Positions 51,547 through 61,214 of a stretch of 64,000 nucleotides of DNA are shown in pieces. Location of the stretch: positions 83,536-147,535 of the forward strand of contig JAJYYH010000009.1 in NCBI GenBank assembly GCA_021801255.1. Reading direction: 5' to 3'. Within the stretch, counting starts at the first letter, position 1; each line of letters begins with the position of its first letter. The notes below the pieces were generated by a model, which was given only the letters and a program-made list of their open reading frames with translations, did no database searches and was not told where the DNA came from. The position numbers and the translations under genes are program-made. Source of the DNA: Pseudomonadota bacterium. Its GTDB lineage: Bacteria > Pseudomonadota > Alphaproteobacteria > Acetobacterales > Acetobacteraceae.

Positions 51547-52496
51547 CGCGGCCCGCTCTGGCGAAGTCGCGGATCGACCAGCACATAGGCGATATCAACG
51601 GCGAAATTGACAACAATCACACTCCCCGCGAGCAGCACCACGAGATCCTGCACGACGATCAGATCACGCCCGGCGATCGCCTGGAAAATCAGCCGTCCAA
51701 GCCCCGGCAGGGTAAAGACATTCTCGATGATGATGGTCCCGGCCAGCAGGAAAGAGAATTGCAGGCCGAGAATGGTGAACACCGGGATGAGCGCGTTCGG
51801 CACCGCGTGGCGCCACAGTGCGGCGTTGCGGGAAAGCCCCTTGGCAAGCGCGGTGCGGAGATAATCCTCGCCCAGGGTTTCCAGAACCGCCGAGCGGGTG
51901 ACACGGGCAAGGATCGCCGCCTGCGGCAAGGCGAGTGCCAGCGCCGGCAGGATGAGCGAGCGCAGCCCGTGCCAAATCCCTCCCGACCAGCCGCCAAAAC
52001 CGCTCGCTGGCAGCCAGGCGAGCTTCACCGCGAACAGCAATATCAGCAGCAGCCCGAGCCAGAAATTCGGCACCGCGACGCCAAGCTGCGCCACCGCCAT
52101 GGCCAGCGTATCGCCAATTCGCCGGCGCCGCGCGGCGGCAAAGACGCCCACCGGAATGGCCAGCGTGGTGGAAAGCGCCAGCGCGAGAAGAGCCAGCGGC
52201 AGGCTCACCATGACCCGATCGGCGATCAGCCCGGCAACCGGGGCGTGATAGGTGTAGCTCTCGCCAAAATCGCCGCGCAGCAGGCCGAAAATCCACAGTG
52301 GGAAACGGAGTGCTGCCGGCCGGTCGAGGCCAAGCTGGTGATGCAGCGTGGCCAGCGTGTCGGGCCGCGCATTCACCCCCAAAATGAGCGCCGCCGGATC
52401 GCCGGGCAGAACCTCGAGCACGAGAAAAATCAAGGCCGCCGCGGCCAGCAGCGTCAAGGCGAGCGCGAGCAGCCGGCCGGCGAGAAAACGTAGCAC
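51543..52496 (-). CDS. ABC transporter permease, peptide/nickel type (DppB-like)
   Basis: 317 residues. The N-terminal FLAGRLLALALTLLAAAALIF is a typical DppB first helix, followed by PGDPAALILG and the FGESYTYHAPV segment. The EAA loop contains LWRHAVPNALIPVF near 210-225. It has about six transmembrane segments and pairs with the DppC-like permease downstream. It lies 27 bases after the binding-protein gene. Confidence 0.9.
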   Translation of the reverse strand: MLRFLAGRLLALALTLLAAAALIFLVLEVLPGDPAALILGVNARPDTLATLHHQLGLDRPAALRFPLWIFGLLRGDFGESYTYHAPVAGLIADRVMVSLPLALLALALSTTLAIPVGVFAAARRRRIGDTLAMAVAQLGVAVPNFWLGLLLILLFAVKLAWLPASGFGGWSGGIWHGLRSLILPALALALPQAAILARVTRSAVLETLGEDYLRTALAKGLSRNAALWRHAVPNALIPVFTILGLQFSFLLAGTIIIENVFTLPGLGRLIFQAIAGRDLIVVQDLVVLLAGSVIVVNFAVDIAYVLVDPRLRQSGPR

Positions 52497-52523
52497 CGCC
52501 TCCTCCCGCTCTTCAAGCGCCGC

Positions 52524-54020
52524 TCATTCGCCCCACGCGACAGCGCTCAGATCGTTGGCCGGGATCGGATCATTGACCCAGAAACCGTGCAGACGCGCGT
52601 TCCACACCCCGAGCTTGGGCAGCACGTAGAGGAACACATTGGGCTCGTCGGTCGCCAACTGGCGCTGCATTTTTTGCAGGAGATCGATCTCCGTTCTGGG
52701 ATCCGTCGCATCGAGATAGGTTTGATAGAGGCTGCGGAAGGCGTCGCTGTGATAATTGAAATAGTAGTGATCGCGCGCATAGATCGCGAGATCGCGGGCC
52801 TCGGTATGGGAGATCATCGTCATGTCGAAATCGGAACGCTTGAACACCTGATCCAGCCATTCCGCCCATTCCATCGGCACCAGCTCGACATGCAGCCCAA
52901 CCTCCTCGAGCATCGCCGCGATCACCTCGCCGCCGCGCCGGGCATAGGGCGGCGGTGGCAGGGCAAGCGTGAAATGCGTCCCCGACGCGATCCCCGCTTC
53001 CGCCAGCAGGGCTTTTGCCCGCGTGGGATCGTAGGGATAGGTGCCGGCGAGATCGATGAAGCCGGGATCGTTCGGCGTGTAGTGCGAGCCGATGATGGTG
53101 CCGAGCCCCGACATCGTCGCCTGCACCAGCGCCTTGCGATCGATCGCATAGGCGAGTGCGCGGCGCACGCGAATGTCGTCGAAGGGTTTGCGCGCGTTGT
53201 TGAGCGCCAGGATGGTTTTGCCTTCGGTGGACCCGATCACCACCGCGAAGCGCCCATCCGCGCGGAGCTGCGGGAGAATTTCGGGGGCGGGAAAATTGCC
53301 GAAGGCGTCGATATCGCCGGCGAGCAACGCCGCCGCCGCCGCCGCCGGGTCGGCCACGAACTTGAACGTGACGCGCGCGAGTTTGGGCGCGGCGCCCCAA
53401 TAGTGATCGAACCGCGCCATCTCGACGCGATCGCCCTTCACCCAGTTGGTGAAGCGGAACGGGCCGGTGCCGATCGGATGGGTCTGGTTGCCGGCGGCCG
53501 AATTGGGCGCGACCATCACCGCGTCGCCCCAGCCCATGCCGAACAGGAACGCGGCATCGGGGCGCTTCAGCGTGACCACCGCGGTATGCGGATCGGGGCA
53601 GGCGATATCGGCGATCGGCTCGAATAACTCCTTTTGCGCATTGGTGCTGTCGGGCGCGCGGGCGCGGTTGTAGGAAAATTGCACGATCGCGCAGTTGAAT
53701 TCGGTGCCGTCGTGGAAGATGACGCCGGAATGGAGCGCGAAGGTGTAGGCTTTGCCATCGGGCGAGATCGTCCAGGATGCGGCAAGCCCCGGCACGACGT
53801 GGCCGGCACCATCGATGCGTGTCAGACCCTCGAAAATATTGTCATACGTCACTTCGCGGATCGCCGCGGCGGCGCCAGCGGTCGGGTCGAGGCCCGGCGG
53901 CTCCAGCACCATCCCGAGCGTGAGCGCGTCCCGGGCCAGCGCCGGGGTGGCGCACAGCGTGGCGAGCAAGCCGGCGATCAGCCAGCGCCGCGCGCTCCAC
54001 CTCGTCCTTGCATCACCCAT
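52524..54020 (-). CDS. ABC transporter substrate-binding protein, family 5
   Basis: 498 residues from this start. The signal peptide has a hydrophobic core WLIAGLLATLCATPALA. The family 5 solute-binding fold shows EPPGLDPTAGAA near the mature N-terminus, DNIFEGLTRID, and FHDGTEFNCAIVQFSYNRA around 100. The latter replaces the usual DVxxS-x-E segment with the same spacing. ATG 54020 has GGGG eight bases upstream; ATG 54035 is an alternative. It captures peptides or similar cargo in the periplasm for the two downstream permeases. Confidence 0.9.
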   Translation of the reverse strand: MGDARTRWSARRWLIAGLLATLCATPALARDALTLGMVLEPPGLDPTAGAAAAIREVTYDNIFEGLTRIDGAGHVVPGLAASWTISPDGKAYTFALHSGVIFHDGTEFNCAIVQFSYNRARAPDSTNAQKELFEPIADIACPDPHTAVVTLKRPDAAFLFGMGWGDAVMVAPNSAAGNQTHPIGTGPFRFTNWVKGDRVEMARFDHYWGAAPKLARVTFKFVADPAAAAAALLAGDIDAFGNFPAPEILPQLRADGRFAVVIGSTEGKTILALNNARKPFDDIRVRRALAYAIDRKALVQATMSGLGTIIGSHYTPNDPGFIDLAGTYPYDPTRAKALLAEAGIASGTHFTLALPPPPYARRGGEVIAAMLEEVGLHVELVPMEWAEWLDQVFKRSDFDMTMISHTEARDLAIYARDHYYFNYHSDAFRSLYQTYLDATDPRTEIDLLQKMQRQLATDEPNVFLYVLPKLGVWNARLHGFWVNDPIPANDLSAVAWGE

Positions 54021-54074
54021 GACCGTGATCCCCATCCCTCTGGCCGCTGACTGTCGCGGCGGCTCAAGGCCGGG

Positions 54075-54779
54075 TCAAGAGGCCGCGGCCGTGTCGAGGA
54101 ACCAGGTAATCGGGCCCAGGGGTTTGAGCCGCGCCGCCGGGACGTCGATCGTGCCTTCGCGCACGGCGCGCACCATCGCCGCCTTGGCCGCCCCGGCCAC
54201 GAGAAACGCGACATCGCGCGCGCTTTCGAGCGCCGGGTAGGTCAGCGTGAGGCGCGTCTCGGGCCGCCCTTTTGCCACCACCGCAACCCAGCGCCGCCGC
54301 TCCCGCAGCACGTCCTGGCCGGGGAGCAGCGACGCCGTGTGGCCGTCCTCGCCGAGGCCGAGAAACACCACGTCGAACAGCGCCCGCGTGGGGTCGAATT
54401 CAGCGGCGCCATACCAGTGTTGCAGCAGCGCTTCATAGCGCGCCGCCGCGTCCGCCGCGCTGGTGTCGGTTGGCATGGGATGGAGGTTGGCGGGGGGAAT
54501 TTTGATATGCGCGAACAGCGTCTCGCGCGCCATGCGATAGTTGCTCGCGGGATGATCGGGTGGCACGAAGCGCTCATCGCCCCAGAAGAAATGCACCCGC
54601 GCCCAGGGGATCGTCGTGGCGAAGGGCGGGGCCGCGAGTTTGGCGAACATCGCGCGCGGTGTTTCCCCCCCTGAGAGCGCGACCCGCACCGGCGGCGCCG
54701 CGCGGGCGATGCGTTCGGCGAACCATTGCGCGGCCGCAGCGCCGAGACCCGCAAGATCGCGGGAAATATGCGCGGCCAT
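54075..54779 (-). CDS. pgl: 6-phosphogluconolactonase
   Basis: A 234-residue SugarP-isomerase-fold enzyme (EC 3.1.1.31). Motifs are LSGGETPRAMFAKLA near 36-50, VHFFWGDERFVPPDHPASNY around 60-80 (split), and FLGLGEDGHTASLLPG around 135-150 with the catalytic histidine. ATG 54779 overlaps the gnd stop by one base. It hydrolyses 6-phosphogluconolactone between glucose-6-phosphate dehydrogenase, not in the window, and Gnd. Confidence 0.93.
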   Translation of the reverse strand: MAAHISRDLAGLGAAAAQWFAERIARAAPPVRVALSGGETPRAMFAKLAAPPFATTIPWARVHFFWGDERFVPPDHPASNYRMARETLFAHIKIPPANLHPMPTDTSAADAAARYEALLQHWYGAAEFDPTRALFDVVFLGLGEDGHTASLLPGQDVLRERRRWVAVVAKGRPETRLTLTYPALESARDVAFLVAGAAKAAMVRAVREGTIDVPAARLKPLGPITWFLDTAAAS

Positions 54780-55774
54780 CACGGCACGCCGCGCTGCGGC
54801 GCCGGCTTCTCGACATGGCCGCCGAAGCCATAGCGCATGGCCGACAGCAGCTTGTCGGCGAAGCTTTCGCTCTCGCGCGAGCGGAAACGCGCATAAAGCG
54901 CGGCTGAGAGCACATTCGCCGGCACCGCCTCCGCGATCGCCGCCTCGATCGTCCAGCGGCCTTCCCCGGAATCCGCGACCGCGCCGGAAAAATGCGCGAG
55001 ATCGGGGCTTTCGGCGAGCGCGGCGGCGGTGAGATCGAGCAGCCAGGACGAAACCACGCTGCCCCGGCGCCAGACCTCGGCGATATCGGCAAGATTGAGA
55101 TCGAAGCGTTCATTGGCCGCGAGATGCGCCGAGACCCGGTGGCGGAGAATATCAAAACCCTCGGCATAGGCCTGCATCAAGCCGTATTCGATGCCGTTAT
55201 GCACCATTTTGACGAAATGCCCGGCGCCTGCTGGCCCGACATGGAGATAGCCTTGTTCCGCGCGGGGATCGAAATTTTCCCGCTTCGGCGTGCGCGCGAT
55301 ATCGCCAATACCGGGGGCGAGGGCCTGGAAAATCGGATCGAGCCGGCCAACCACCGCATTCTCGCCGCCGATCATCATGCAGAACCCGCGCTCCAGACCC
55401 CAGACCCCGCCCGAGGTGCCGACATCGACGTAGTGCAGCCCGCGCGGCGTGAGCGTCTCGGCGCGGCGGATGTCATCCTTGAAAAAACTGTTGCCGCCAT
55501 CGATGATGATGTCTCCAGGGGCAAAAAGATCGGCGAGCGTCGCGATGGTTTCCTCGGTGATGCGGCCGGCCGGCAGCATCACCCAGGCGATGCGCGGCGG
55601 CTTGAGGGCGGCCGCGAGATTTTCGAGCGAGTCCGCGCCCACGGCGCCCTCGCGGGCGAGGGCGGCCACGGCATCGGGGGCAACGTCGAACACATTCACC
55701 TGATGGCCATGGCGCATCAGCCGCCGCGTGATATTGCCGCCCATGCGGCCAAGCCCGATGACCCCGAGTTGCAT
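54779..55774 (-). CDS. gnd: 6-phosphogluconate dehydrogenase, short (YqeC-type)
   Basis: 331 residues (EC 1.1.1.44 or .343), the short single-C-terminal-helix-domain form rather than the ~470-residue enzyme. The dinucleotide motif is [15 protein letters not shown] at 4-18. [19 protein letters not shown] is around 115-135, and the catalytic lysine region [21 protein letters not shown] around 175-195 (split). ATG 55774 follows a strong GGAGGAGGGGG. It oxidatively decarboxylates 6-phosphogluconate to ribulose 5-phosphate. Confidence 0.93.
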   Translation of the reverse strand: MQLGVIGLGRMGGNITRRLMRHGHQVNVFDVAPDAVAALAREGAVGADSLENLAAALKPPRIAWVMLPAGRITEETIATLADLFAPGDIIIDGGNSFFKDDIRRAETLTPRGLHYVDVGTSGGVWGLERGFCMMIGGENAVVGRLDPIFQALAPGIGDIARTPKRENFDPRAEQGYLHVGPAGAGHFVKMVHNGIEYGLMQAYAEGFDILRHRVSAHLAANERFDLNLADIAEVWRRGSVVSSWLLDLTAAALAESPDLAHFSGAVADSGEGRWTIEAAIAEAVPANVLSAALYARFRSRESESFADKLLSAMRYGFGGHVEKPAPQRGVP

Positions 55775-55815
55775 GATTTTTTCCCCCTCCTCCGTTGCCA
55801 TGACGCGCAAAATGA

Positions 55816-58632
55816 TCAGCCGAGCGCCGCCGCGAGCGCCGCCGCGAGGGCCGGCAGCCCCTCTGCCGGGCCCTTGCCGAGATGCACGCGGAGCACCCGC
55901 CGGCCGCGCTCGACCAGAACCGCGAGATCGCCCAAGGCCTGCGCCGCTTTCACCACGCCAAAGCTCGCCCGCTGGCCGGGAATCGCCAGATCGGTTGCAT
56001 CGGCGGTGGTGATTTCGACAAACAGGCCGGAATTCGGCCCGCCCTTATAGACCTGCCCGGTCGAGTGCAGAAAACGCGGCCCGTAGCCGAGGCAGCTCGG
56101 AAGGCGGGTTTTTTCCGTGATCAGCCGCCGCATCTTCTGCAAAACCGCGTCATGCTCGGGGGTTTCGGCGAGATAGGCGAGCAGTGCGGCGTAATCGCCC
56201 GGCTTGGCGCGCGCGAAATGGGCGCGGAGTGCCGCCGCCAGTGTGGTTGCGCCTTGCAGCGCGCCGGCATTGACGGGATCGGCGAAAACCGCGATGCCCT
56301 CGGCCTCCAGGAGCGGCGGGGTTTCCGGCCATGCCCCGCTTCGCTCGAAATCCGCGGTCAGCGCCTTGGTTTTCAGCTTGCTCGCCTCGACATCGGGCTG
56401 ATCGAAGGGGTTGATGCCGAGGACGCTGCCGGCAACCGCGGTTGCCATCTCGAAGCGGAAAAATTCTTCCCCGATCTGGCGCGCGCTCGGCACCAGAATG
56501 CGCGCAACCGGCCGCCCCGCAGCGGTGAGTTCGGCAATCAGGCGGGCTTGCGCCGGATCGGCGGTCTCGGCGTGTTCAAGATAGATGAAGACGCGGTCCT
56601 CGCTATAGTGCGCCGGCGCAAGCCCCGGCTCGTTGACGATGGGAACAAGGCCCTTGCCGTGCTTGCCGGTCGATTCGGCGAATAGCTGTTCCACCCAGGC
56701 GCCGATACTGGCAATGCCGGGCGAGGCGATGACGCTCACCTTGTCATGGCCGAGCATGGCATGCGTTCCGAGAAAAATGCCGAGTGCGACGCCGGGATTT
56801 TCCTCGGGCGGGACATCGGGGCCGCAACTGTTCACCATCCGTGACGCCAGGGCGAGAAGATCGGCGATATCGATGCCGAGCAGGGCGGCCGGCACCAGGC
56901 CGAATTTCGACAGCACCGAATAGCGCCCGCCGATTTCTTTCACGCCGTGGAACACCTCGGCATAGCCATCCGCCCGGGCAGTTTTTTCCAACGCCGAGCC
57001 GGGATCGGTGATGGCGATGAAATGGGCGGGATTTTTAGCGCGCGCGAAGAAATAGCGGCGCATGATCTCGGGTTCCAGCGTGCTGCCCGATTTGCTCGCG
57101 ACGATGAACAGCGTGCGCGCGATCTCGATCGCCTGATCGATGGCCGCGACCGAAGCCGGATCGGTGCTGTCAAGCATGTGAAAGCGCGGCCCGCGCGCGG
57201 GGGCAAGGGTGCGTGCGAGCACCTCGGCGCCGAGGCTGGAGCCGCCCATGCCGAGCAGCACGACATGGGCGATGCCCTGCTGGCGGGCGCGCGCGGCGAA
57301 AGCGGCGAGGCCGGCGGCATCCGCCTGTTCGGCGGCGACGATGTCGAGCCAGCCGAGCCACTGGTCCTCATCGCCGCCGCTCCAGAGCGCGCTGTCGCGC
57401 TGCCAGAGCAGGCGGACCAATCCCTCCTCGCGCCAGCGTTTCAGCTCTTCCGCGTAGCGTGCGGCGGCATCGCCCGGGGCGATGGTCTGGCGCGGGGTGG
57501 GGCCATCGAGCACGCCGGTGCGGCGGCGGGCGAGGGCGGCGTAGAGCTTGTCGGCGTCCGCGGCGAAGCGGCGCACGCCATCTTCCACCAGTTCCTCGGT
57601 GATCGCATCGAGCGAGAGGTGAAGCCGCGCCATCGTCGCGAGAACCTGCTCGGCGGCGTCGAGATCGCGCTCGATGGTGAGTTCGGCGCGGCCATGCGCG
57701 CGCACCGCATCCATCGTCGCCGGCGGCATGGTGTTGACGGTCTCGGCGCCGATCAACTGATCGACATAGAGAGTATCCGGCAGATCCTTGCTTTTGGTGC
57801 CGGTCGAGGCCCAGAGCAGGCGTTGCGGGCGCGCCCCGAGTTGCGCGAGTTTCCGCCAGCGCGGCGCGGCGACCAGCGCCTTGTAGCGTTGATAGGCGCG
57901 CTTGGCATTGGCGATGGCGACCCGGCCGAGCAGGCCGCGGAGCGCCTCGGCCTCGCTCCCACGCGCCGTCTCGAGCCGGCGTCCGACCTCGCGTTCGACC
58001 GCCGCATCGATGCGGCTGACGAAAAAGCTCGCGACCGAGGCGATGGCGCCGATCTCGCGCCCGGCGGCTTTGGCCGCCTCAAGCCCGGCCATATAGGCCT
58101 CGGCCACCGCCTCATAGGCGTTGATCGCGAACAGCAGCGTGACATTGACGTTGATGCCGTCCCCGATCAGGGTCCGGATCGCTGGCACGCCGGGCGCGGT
58201 GCCTGGCACCTTGATCATCAGATTGGGGCGATCGACGGCGCGCCAGAGCCGCCGCGCCTCGTGGATCGTGGCCTCCGTGTCCATCGCGAGATAGGGCGAA
58301 ACCTCAAGGCTGACATAGCCATCGACGCCCTGGGTGCGCTCATAGACCGGGCGGAGCTGATCGGCGGCCAGGCGGATATCGGCGATGGCGAGATGCTCGA
58401 AGAGGGCGCCCAGCGGGCGGTCGGCCTCGCGCACGGCGGCGATGAGATCGGCGTCGTAATCGCTCGAATCGGCGATCGCTTTTTCAAAAATCGAGGGGTT
58501 GGAGGTGACGCCGCGCAAATCATCCTCGGCGATCAGCCGGAGGAGGCCGCCCCCGGTGAGCAGGGGCCGGCTCACGAAATCGAGCCAGACCGATTGGCCG
58601 AGGGCGGCAAGCTGGGCCAGGGGATTGCGCAC
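55816..58632 (-). CDS. tal-pgi: Bifunctional transaldolase / glucose-6-phosphate isomerase
   Basis: A 938-residue fusion. The transaldolase domain covers about 1-365 ([18 protein letters not shown] near 38-55, Schiff-base lysine in NLMIKVPGT around 138). The phosphoglucose isomerase domain covers about 400-938 ([13 protein letters not shown] around 463-475, ASKSGSTLE around 515, [10 protein letters not shown] around 565). It starts with GTG 58632 behind AAGGAGG. The fusion joins the non-oxidative pentose-phosphate pathway to upper glycolysis/gluconeogenesis on one chain and is known in Acetobacteraceae. It is followed by gnd and pgl. Confidence 0.95.
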   Translation of the reverse strand: MRNPLAQLAALGQSVWLDFVSRPLLTGGGLLRLIAEDDLRGVTSNPSIFEKAIADSSDYDADLIAAVREADRPLGALFEHLAIADIRLAADQLRPVYERTQGVDGYVSLEVSPYLAMDTEATIHEARRLWRAVDRPNLMIKVPGTAPGVPAIRTLIGDGINVNVTLLFAINAYEAVAEAYMAGLEAAKAAGREIGAIASVASFFVSRIDAAVEREVGRRLETARGSEAEALRGLLGRVAIANAKRAYQRYKALVAAPRWRKLAQLGARPQRLLWASTGTKSKDLPDTLYVDQLIGAETVNTMPPATMDAVRAHGRAELTIERDLDAAEQVLATMARLHLSLDAITEELVEDGVRRFAADADKLYAALARRRTGVLDGPTPRQTIAPGDAAARYAEELKRWREEGLVRLLWQRDSALWSGGDEDQWLGWLDIVAAEQADAAGLAAFAARARQQGIAHVVLLGMGGSSLGAEVLARTLAPARGPRFHMLDSTDPASVAAIDQAIEIARTLFIVASKSGSTLEPEIMRRYFFARAKNPAHFIAITDPGSALEKTARADGYAEVFHGVKEIGGRYSVLSKFGLVPAALLGIDIADLLALASRMVNSCGPDVPPEENPGVALGIFLGTHAMLGHDKVSVIASPGIASIGAWVEQLFAESTGKHGKGLVPIVNEPGLAPAHYSEDRVFIYLEHAETADPAQARLIAELTAAGRPVARILVPSARQIGEEFFRFEMATAVAGSVLGINPFDQPDVEASKLKTKALTADFERSGAWPETPPLLEAEGIAVFADPVNAGALQGATTLAAALRAHFARAKPGDYAALLAYLAETPEHDAVLQKMRRLITEKTRLPSCLGYGPRFLHSTGQVYKGGPNSGLFVEITTADATDLAIPGQRASFGVVKAAQALGDLAVLVERGRRVLRVHLGKGPAEGLPALAAALAAALG

Positions 58633-58812
58633 TTCAGGGCCTCCTTCAGGAAATCGGCGCCGAGACTACCGCGCTCGGCGCGTCCATGCACCAGGCGCCA
58701 AGCCGCGCGGGACAAGGCCGCGACACCGCGTTATGCTGGGCGCATTGCTAGGGGCTATGCTGGTCCGGGCTGGCGTCGGGATGCAAGGGCTCGGGGACAG
58801 AGGGGATGCGGC

Positions 58813-59517
58813 ATGGATCAAAATAACTTGAAGCGGCAGGCGGCGGCGGCGGCGGTCGCCGAAATCGCCGACGGCATGGTGCTCGGGCTCGGCACCGGCT
58901 CGACCGCGGCCTTCATGATCGAATTGCTCGGCGCGCGCATCCGCGCCGAGGGATTGCGGGTGCGCGGCATCCCGACCTCGCGTTCGACCGCCGATCTTGC
59001 CCGGAAATTCGGCGTGCCGCTCACCGATTTCGCCGCTGATCCGGTGGTCGATCTCGCGATCGATGGCGCCGATCAGATCACCCGCGCCGGGCTCGATCTC
59101 ATCAAGGGGTTTGGCGGTGCCTTGTTGCGCGAAAAAATCGTGGCCGACGCCGCCCGGCGCTTCATCATCATGGGGGATGCGAGCAAGCTCGCCGACCATC
59201 TCTCGCTCAAGGTGCCGGTCGAGGTGGTGCGCTTTGGCTGGGAGGCGACGTCGCGCAAGATCGCCGATCGCGGCGCCGAACCGACGCTCCGCGTCCAGCC
59301 TGGCGGCGAGCCGTTCGTCAGCGATGAGGGAAACTTCATCCTCGACTGCGATTTTTCCGCGCTCGGCGCGGCCATCCCCGACCCGGCGCGGCGCGATAGC
59401 GAATTGCGCGCTCTGGTCGGCGTGATCGAGACCGGATTTTTTCTTGGCCGCGCCGCGCGCGCCTACATCGCCGGCCCCGGCGGCGTCGCGCGGCTCGACC
59501 GGACGGCCGCAGCCTGA
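58813..59517 (+). CDS. rpiA: Ribose-5-phosphate isomerase A
   Basis: A 234-residue enzyme (EC 5.3.1.6). Motifs are GLGTGSTAAFMIELL near 27-41, IPTSRSTADLA around 53-63, DLAIDGADQI around 80-90, KGFGGALLREKIVA around 98-112, and EGNFILDC around 175. It lies divergent from the tal-pgi/gnd/pgl unit across a 180-base region, placing the oxidative and non-oxidative pentose-phosphate genes back to back. It is 2 bases before gntK. Confidence 0.95.
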   Translation: MDQNNLKRQAAAAAVAEIADGMVLGLGTGSTAAFMIELLGARIRAEGLRVRGIPTSRSTADLARKFGVPLTDFAADPVVDLAIDGADQITRAGLDLIKGFGGALLREKIVADAARRFIIMGDASKLADHLSLKVPVEVVRFGWEATSRKIADRGAEPTLRVQPGGEPFVSDEGNFILDCDFSALGAAIPDPARRDSELRALVGVIETGFFLGRAARAYIAGPGGVARLDRTAAA

Positions 59518-59519
59518 TC

Positions 59520-60041
59520 ATGCGGCCTTTGGTGGCGCTCGTGATGGGGGTCTCGGGGGTTGGCAAGACGACGCTCGCCCAGGCGCTCTCGGCGGCGCTG
59601 GGCTGGCCGTTCCAGGAGGGCGACGCCCTGCATCCGCCGGAAAACGTCGCGAAAATGGCCGCCGGTGTCGCGCTCTCCGATGACGACCGCGGACCCTGGC
59701 TCGATCGCATCAAGGCCTGGATCGCCGCCCGGCGGGAAGCGGGAGAGCCCGGCATCATCACCTGCTCCGCCCTCAAGCGCGCCTATCGCGACCGCATCCT
59801 CGGCCCGGCCGCCGAGCGGCTTGGGGTGGCGCTGGTGTTTCTCGCGGCCCCCGAGGCCGTGATCGCCGCCCGGCTCGCGCGGCGGCGTGGCCATTTCATG
59901 CCGCCCGCCCTGCTCGCGAGCCAGTTCGCGACGCTCGAAGCGCCCGGCCCGGCGGAGCACCCGCTCGTGGTTGATGCCACGCAACCGCCCGCGGCGATGG
60001 AGGCCGAGGCTTTGGCGCTGCTTGCCGCCGTCGATGGCTGA
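59520..60041 (+). CDS. gntK: Gluconokinase
   Basis: A 173-residue P-loop kinase (EC 2.7.1.12). Walker A is GVSGVGKTT at about 10-18. The gluconate-binding EGDALHPPENVAKMAAGVALSDDDRGPWL segment lies around 33-61 and is highly diagnostic, followed by CSALKRAYRD. It supplies 6-phosphogluconate to Gnd. With acetic-acid-bacterial periplasmic glucose oxidation to gluconate, this links external gluconate to the pentose-phosphate pathway. Confidence 0.95.
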   Translation: MRPLVALVMGVSGVGKTTLAQALSAALGWPFQEGDALHPPENVAKMAAGVALSDDDRGPWLDRIKAWIAARREAGEPGIITCSALKRAYRDRILGPAAERLGVALVFLAAPEAVIAARLARRRGHFMPPALLASQFATLEAPGPAEHPLVVDATQPPAAMEAEALALLAAVDG

Positions 60042-60113
60042 TCCCCCTCGGCAGGGCGTCATGCCCTCTCTATATCTGAGGCGTTCCGCAGCCATGCCGA
60101 GGTAAGCCGCGCC

Positions 60114-61214
60114 ATGCCGTTCGATCTCACCGGGCTCTCCGGCGCGCTTCCCGCCGGCCGCGCCGCCGGCTCCGGCGCGCGCCGCCTGGTGGCGTCGTGG
60201 CTGCTCGGGGTGGCCGCCATGATCGGGGTGATGGTGGTGCTGGGCGGCGCGACCCGGCTTTCCGGCTCGGGGCTCTCGATCATGGAATGGGCGCCGATCT
60301 CGGGCACGCTGCCGCCGCTCTCCGAGGCCGAGTGGCGGCGCCTGTTCGCGCTCTATCAGCAAATCCCGCAATACCACCTGCTGCACGAGGGCATGGGGAT
60401 CGCGGGCTTCAAGCGGTTATTCTGGCTCGAATGGCTGCACCGGCTGTGGGGGCGGCTGCTCGGCGTGGCGTTCCTGCTGCCGTTCCTCGGGTTCTGGCTG
60501 ACGGGGCGGCTCCGTGCCGGCCTCCGCGCGCGGCTGGCGGTGATTTTCGCCCTCGGAGCCCTGCAAGGCGCTGTCGGGTGGTTCATGGTCGCCTCGGGAT
60601 TTTTCCCCGCGAGCACGGCCGTCGCGGCACCCCGGCTGGTGATCCATCTCGGCCTCGCGCTGCTGCTCTATGCGGTGATTTTCTGGACCGCGCTCTCCGA
60701 GTTCATGCCGGTGGGGATCGCCGGGCGGGCGCTCCGCCCGGCGCGGCGGGCAGCGTACCTCGCCCTCGGCGCGATCGTCCTCACCATTCTCGCCGGTGGC
60801 TTCGTCGCCGGAATTCATGCCGGGCTTGACTACAACACGTTTCCCCTGATGGACGGGCGGCTCGTGCCCGCCGGCTACGCCCGGATGGCGCCGTTCTGGC
60901 GCAATTTCACCGAAAACATCGCCACCGTGCAGTTCGATCACCGCCTGGGGGCGACCCTCAGCGCGATCGCCGGGATCGCGACCGCACTTTTTGCCCTCGC
61001 CGCCCGACCGCTGCCGCGTCGCGTGCGGCTCGCGGGCTTTGCGCTCGTCGGTGCGATCGTGCTGCAATATGGTCTTGGCGTGGCGACGCTCCTGCTCGTC
61101 GTGCCGCTCCCCCTGGCGGTCGCGCATCAGGGGGGCGCGGTGCTGCTGCTGACCGCCGTGCTCGCCGCGCTCCACGCGCTTCGGCCACGCGTTTCATATG
61201 AGGACACGCCATGA
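60114..61214 (+). CDS. ctaA: Heme A synthase CtaA/COX15
   Basis: A 366-residue integral membrane protein with about eight hydrophobic segments. The COX15 signature VVLGGATRLSGSGLSIMEW is near residues 40-58. Heme-ligand histidines are in LEWLHRLWGR, RLVIHLGLAL, VQFDHRLGA and AVAHQGGA. It oxidises heme O to heme A for cytochrome aa3. The stop overlaps tldD by four bases. Its presence implies a heme-A terminal oxidase in the organism. Confidence 0.95.
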   Translation: MPFDLTGLSGALPAGRAAGSGARRLVASWLLGVAAMIGVMVVLGGATRLSGSGLSIMEWAPISGTLPPLSEAEWRRLFALYQQIPQYHLLHEGMGIAGFKRLFWLEWLHRLWGRLLGVAFLLPFLGFWLTGRLRAGLRARLAVIFALGALQGAVGWFMVASGFFPASTAVAAPRLVIHLGLALLLYAVIFWTALSEFMPVGIAGRALRPARRAAYLALGAIVLTILAGGFVAGIHAGLDYNTFPLMDGRLVPAGYARMAPFWRNFTENIATVQFDHRLGATLSAIAGIATALFALAARPLPRRVRLAGFALVGAIVLQYGLGVATLLLVVPLPLAVAHQGGAVLLLTAVLAALHALRPRVSYEDTP

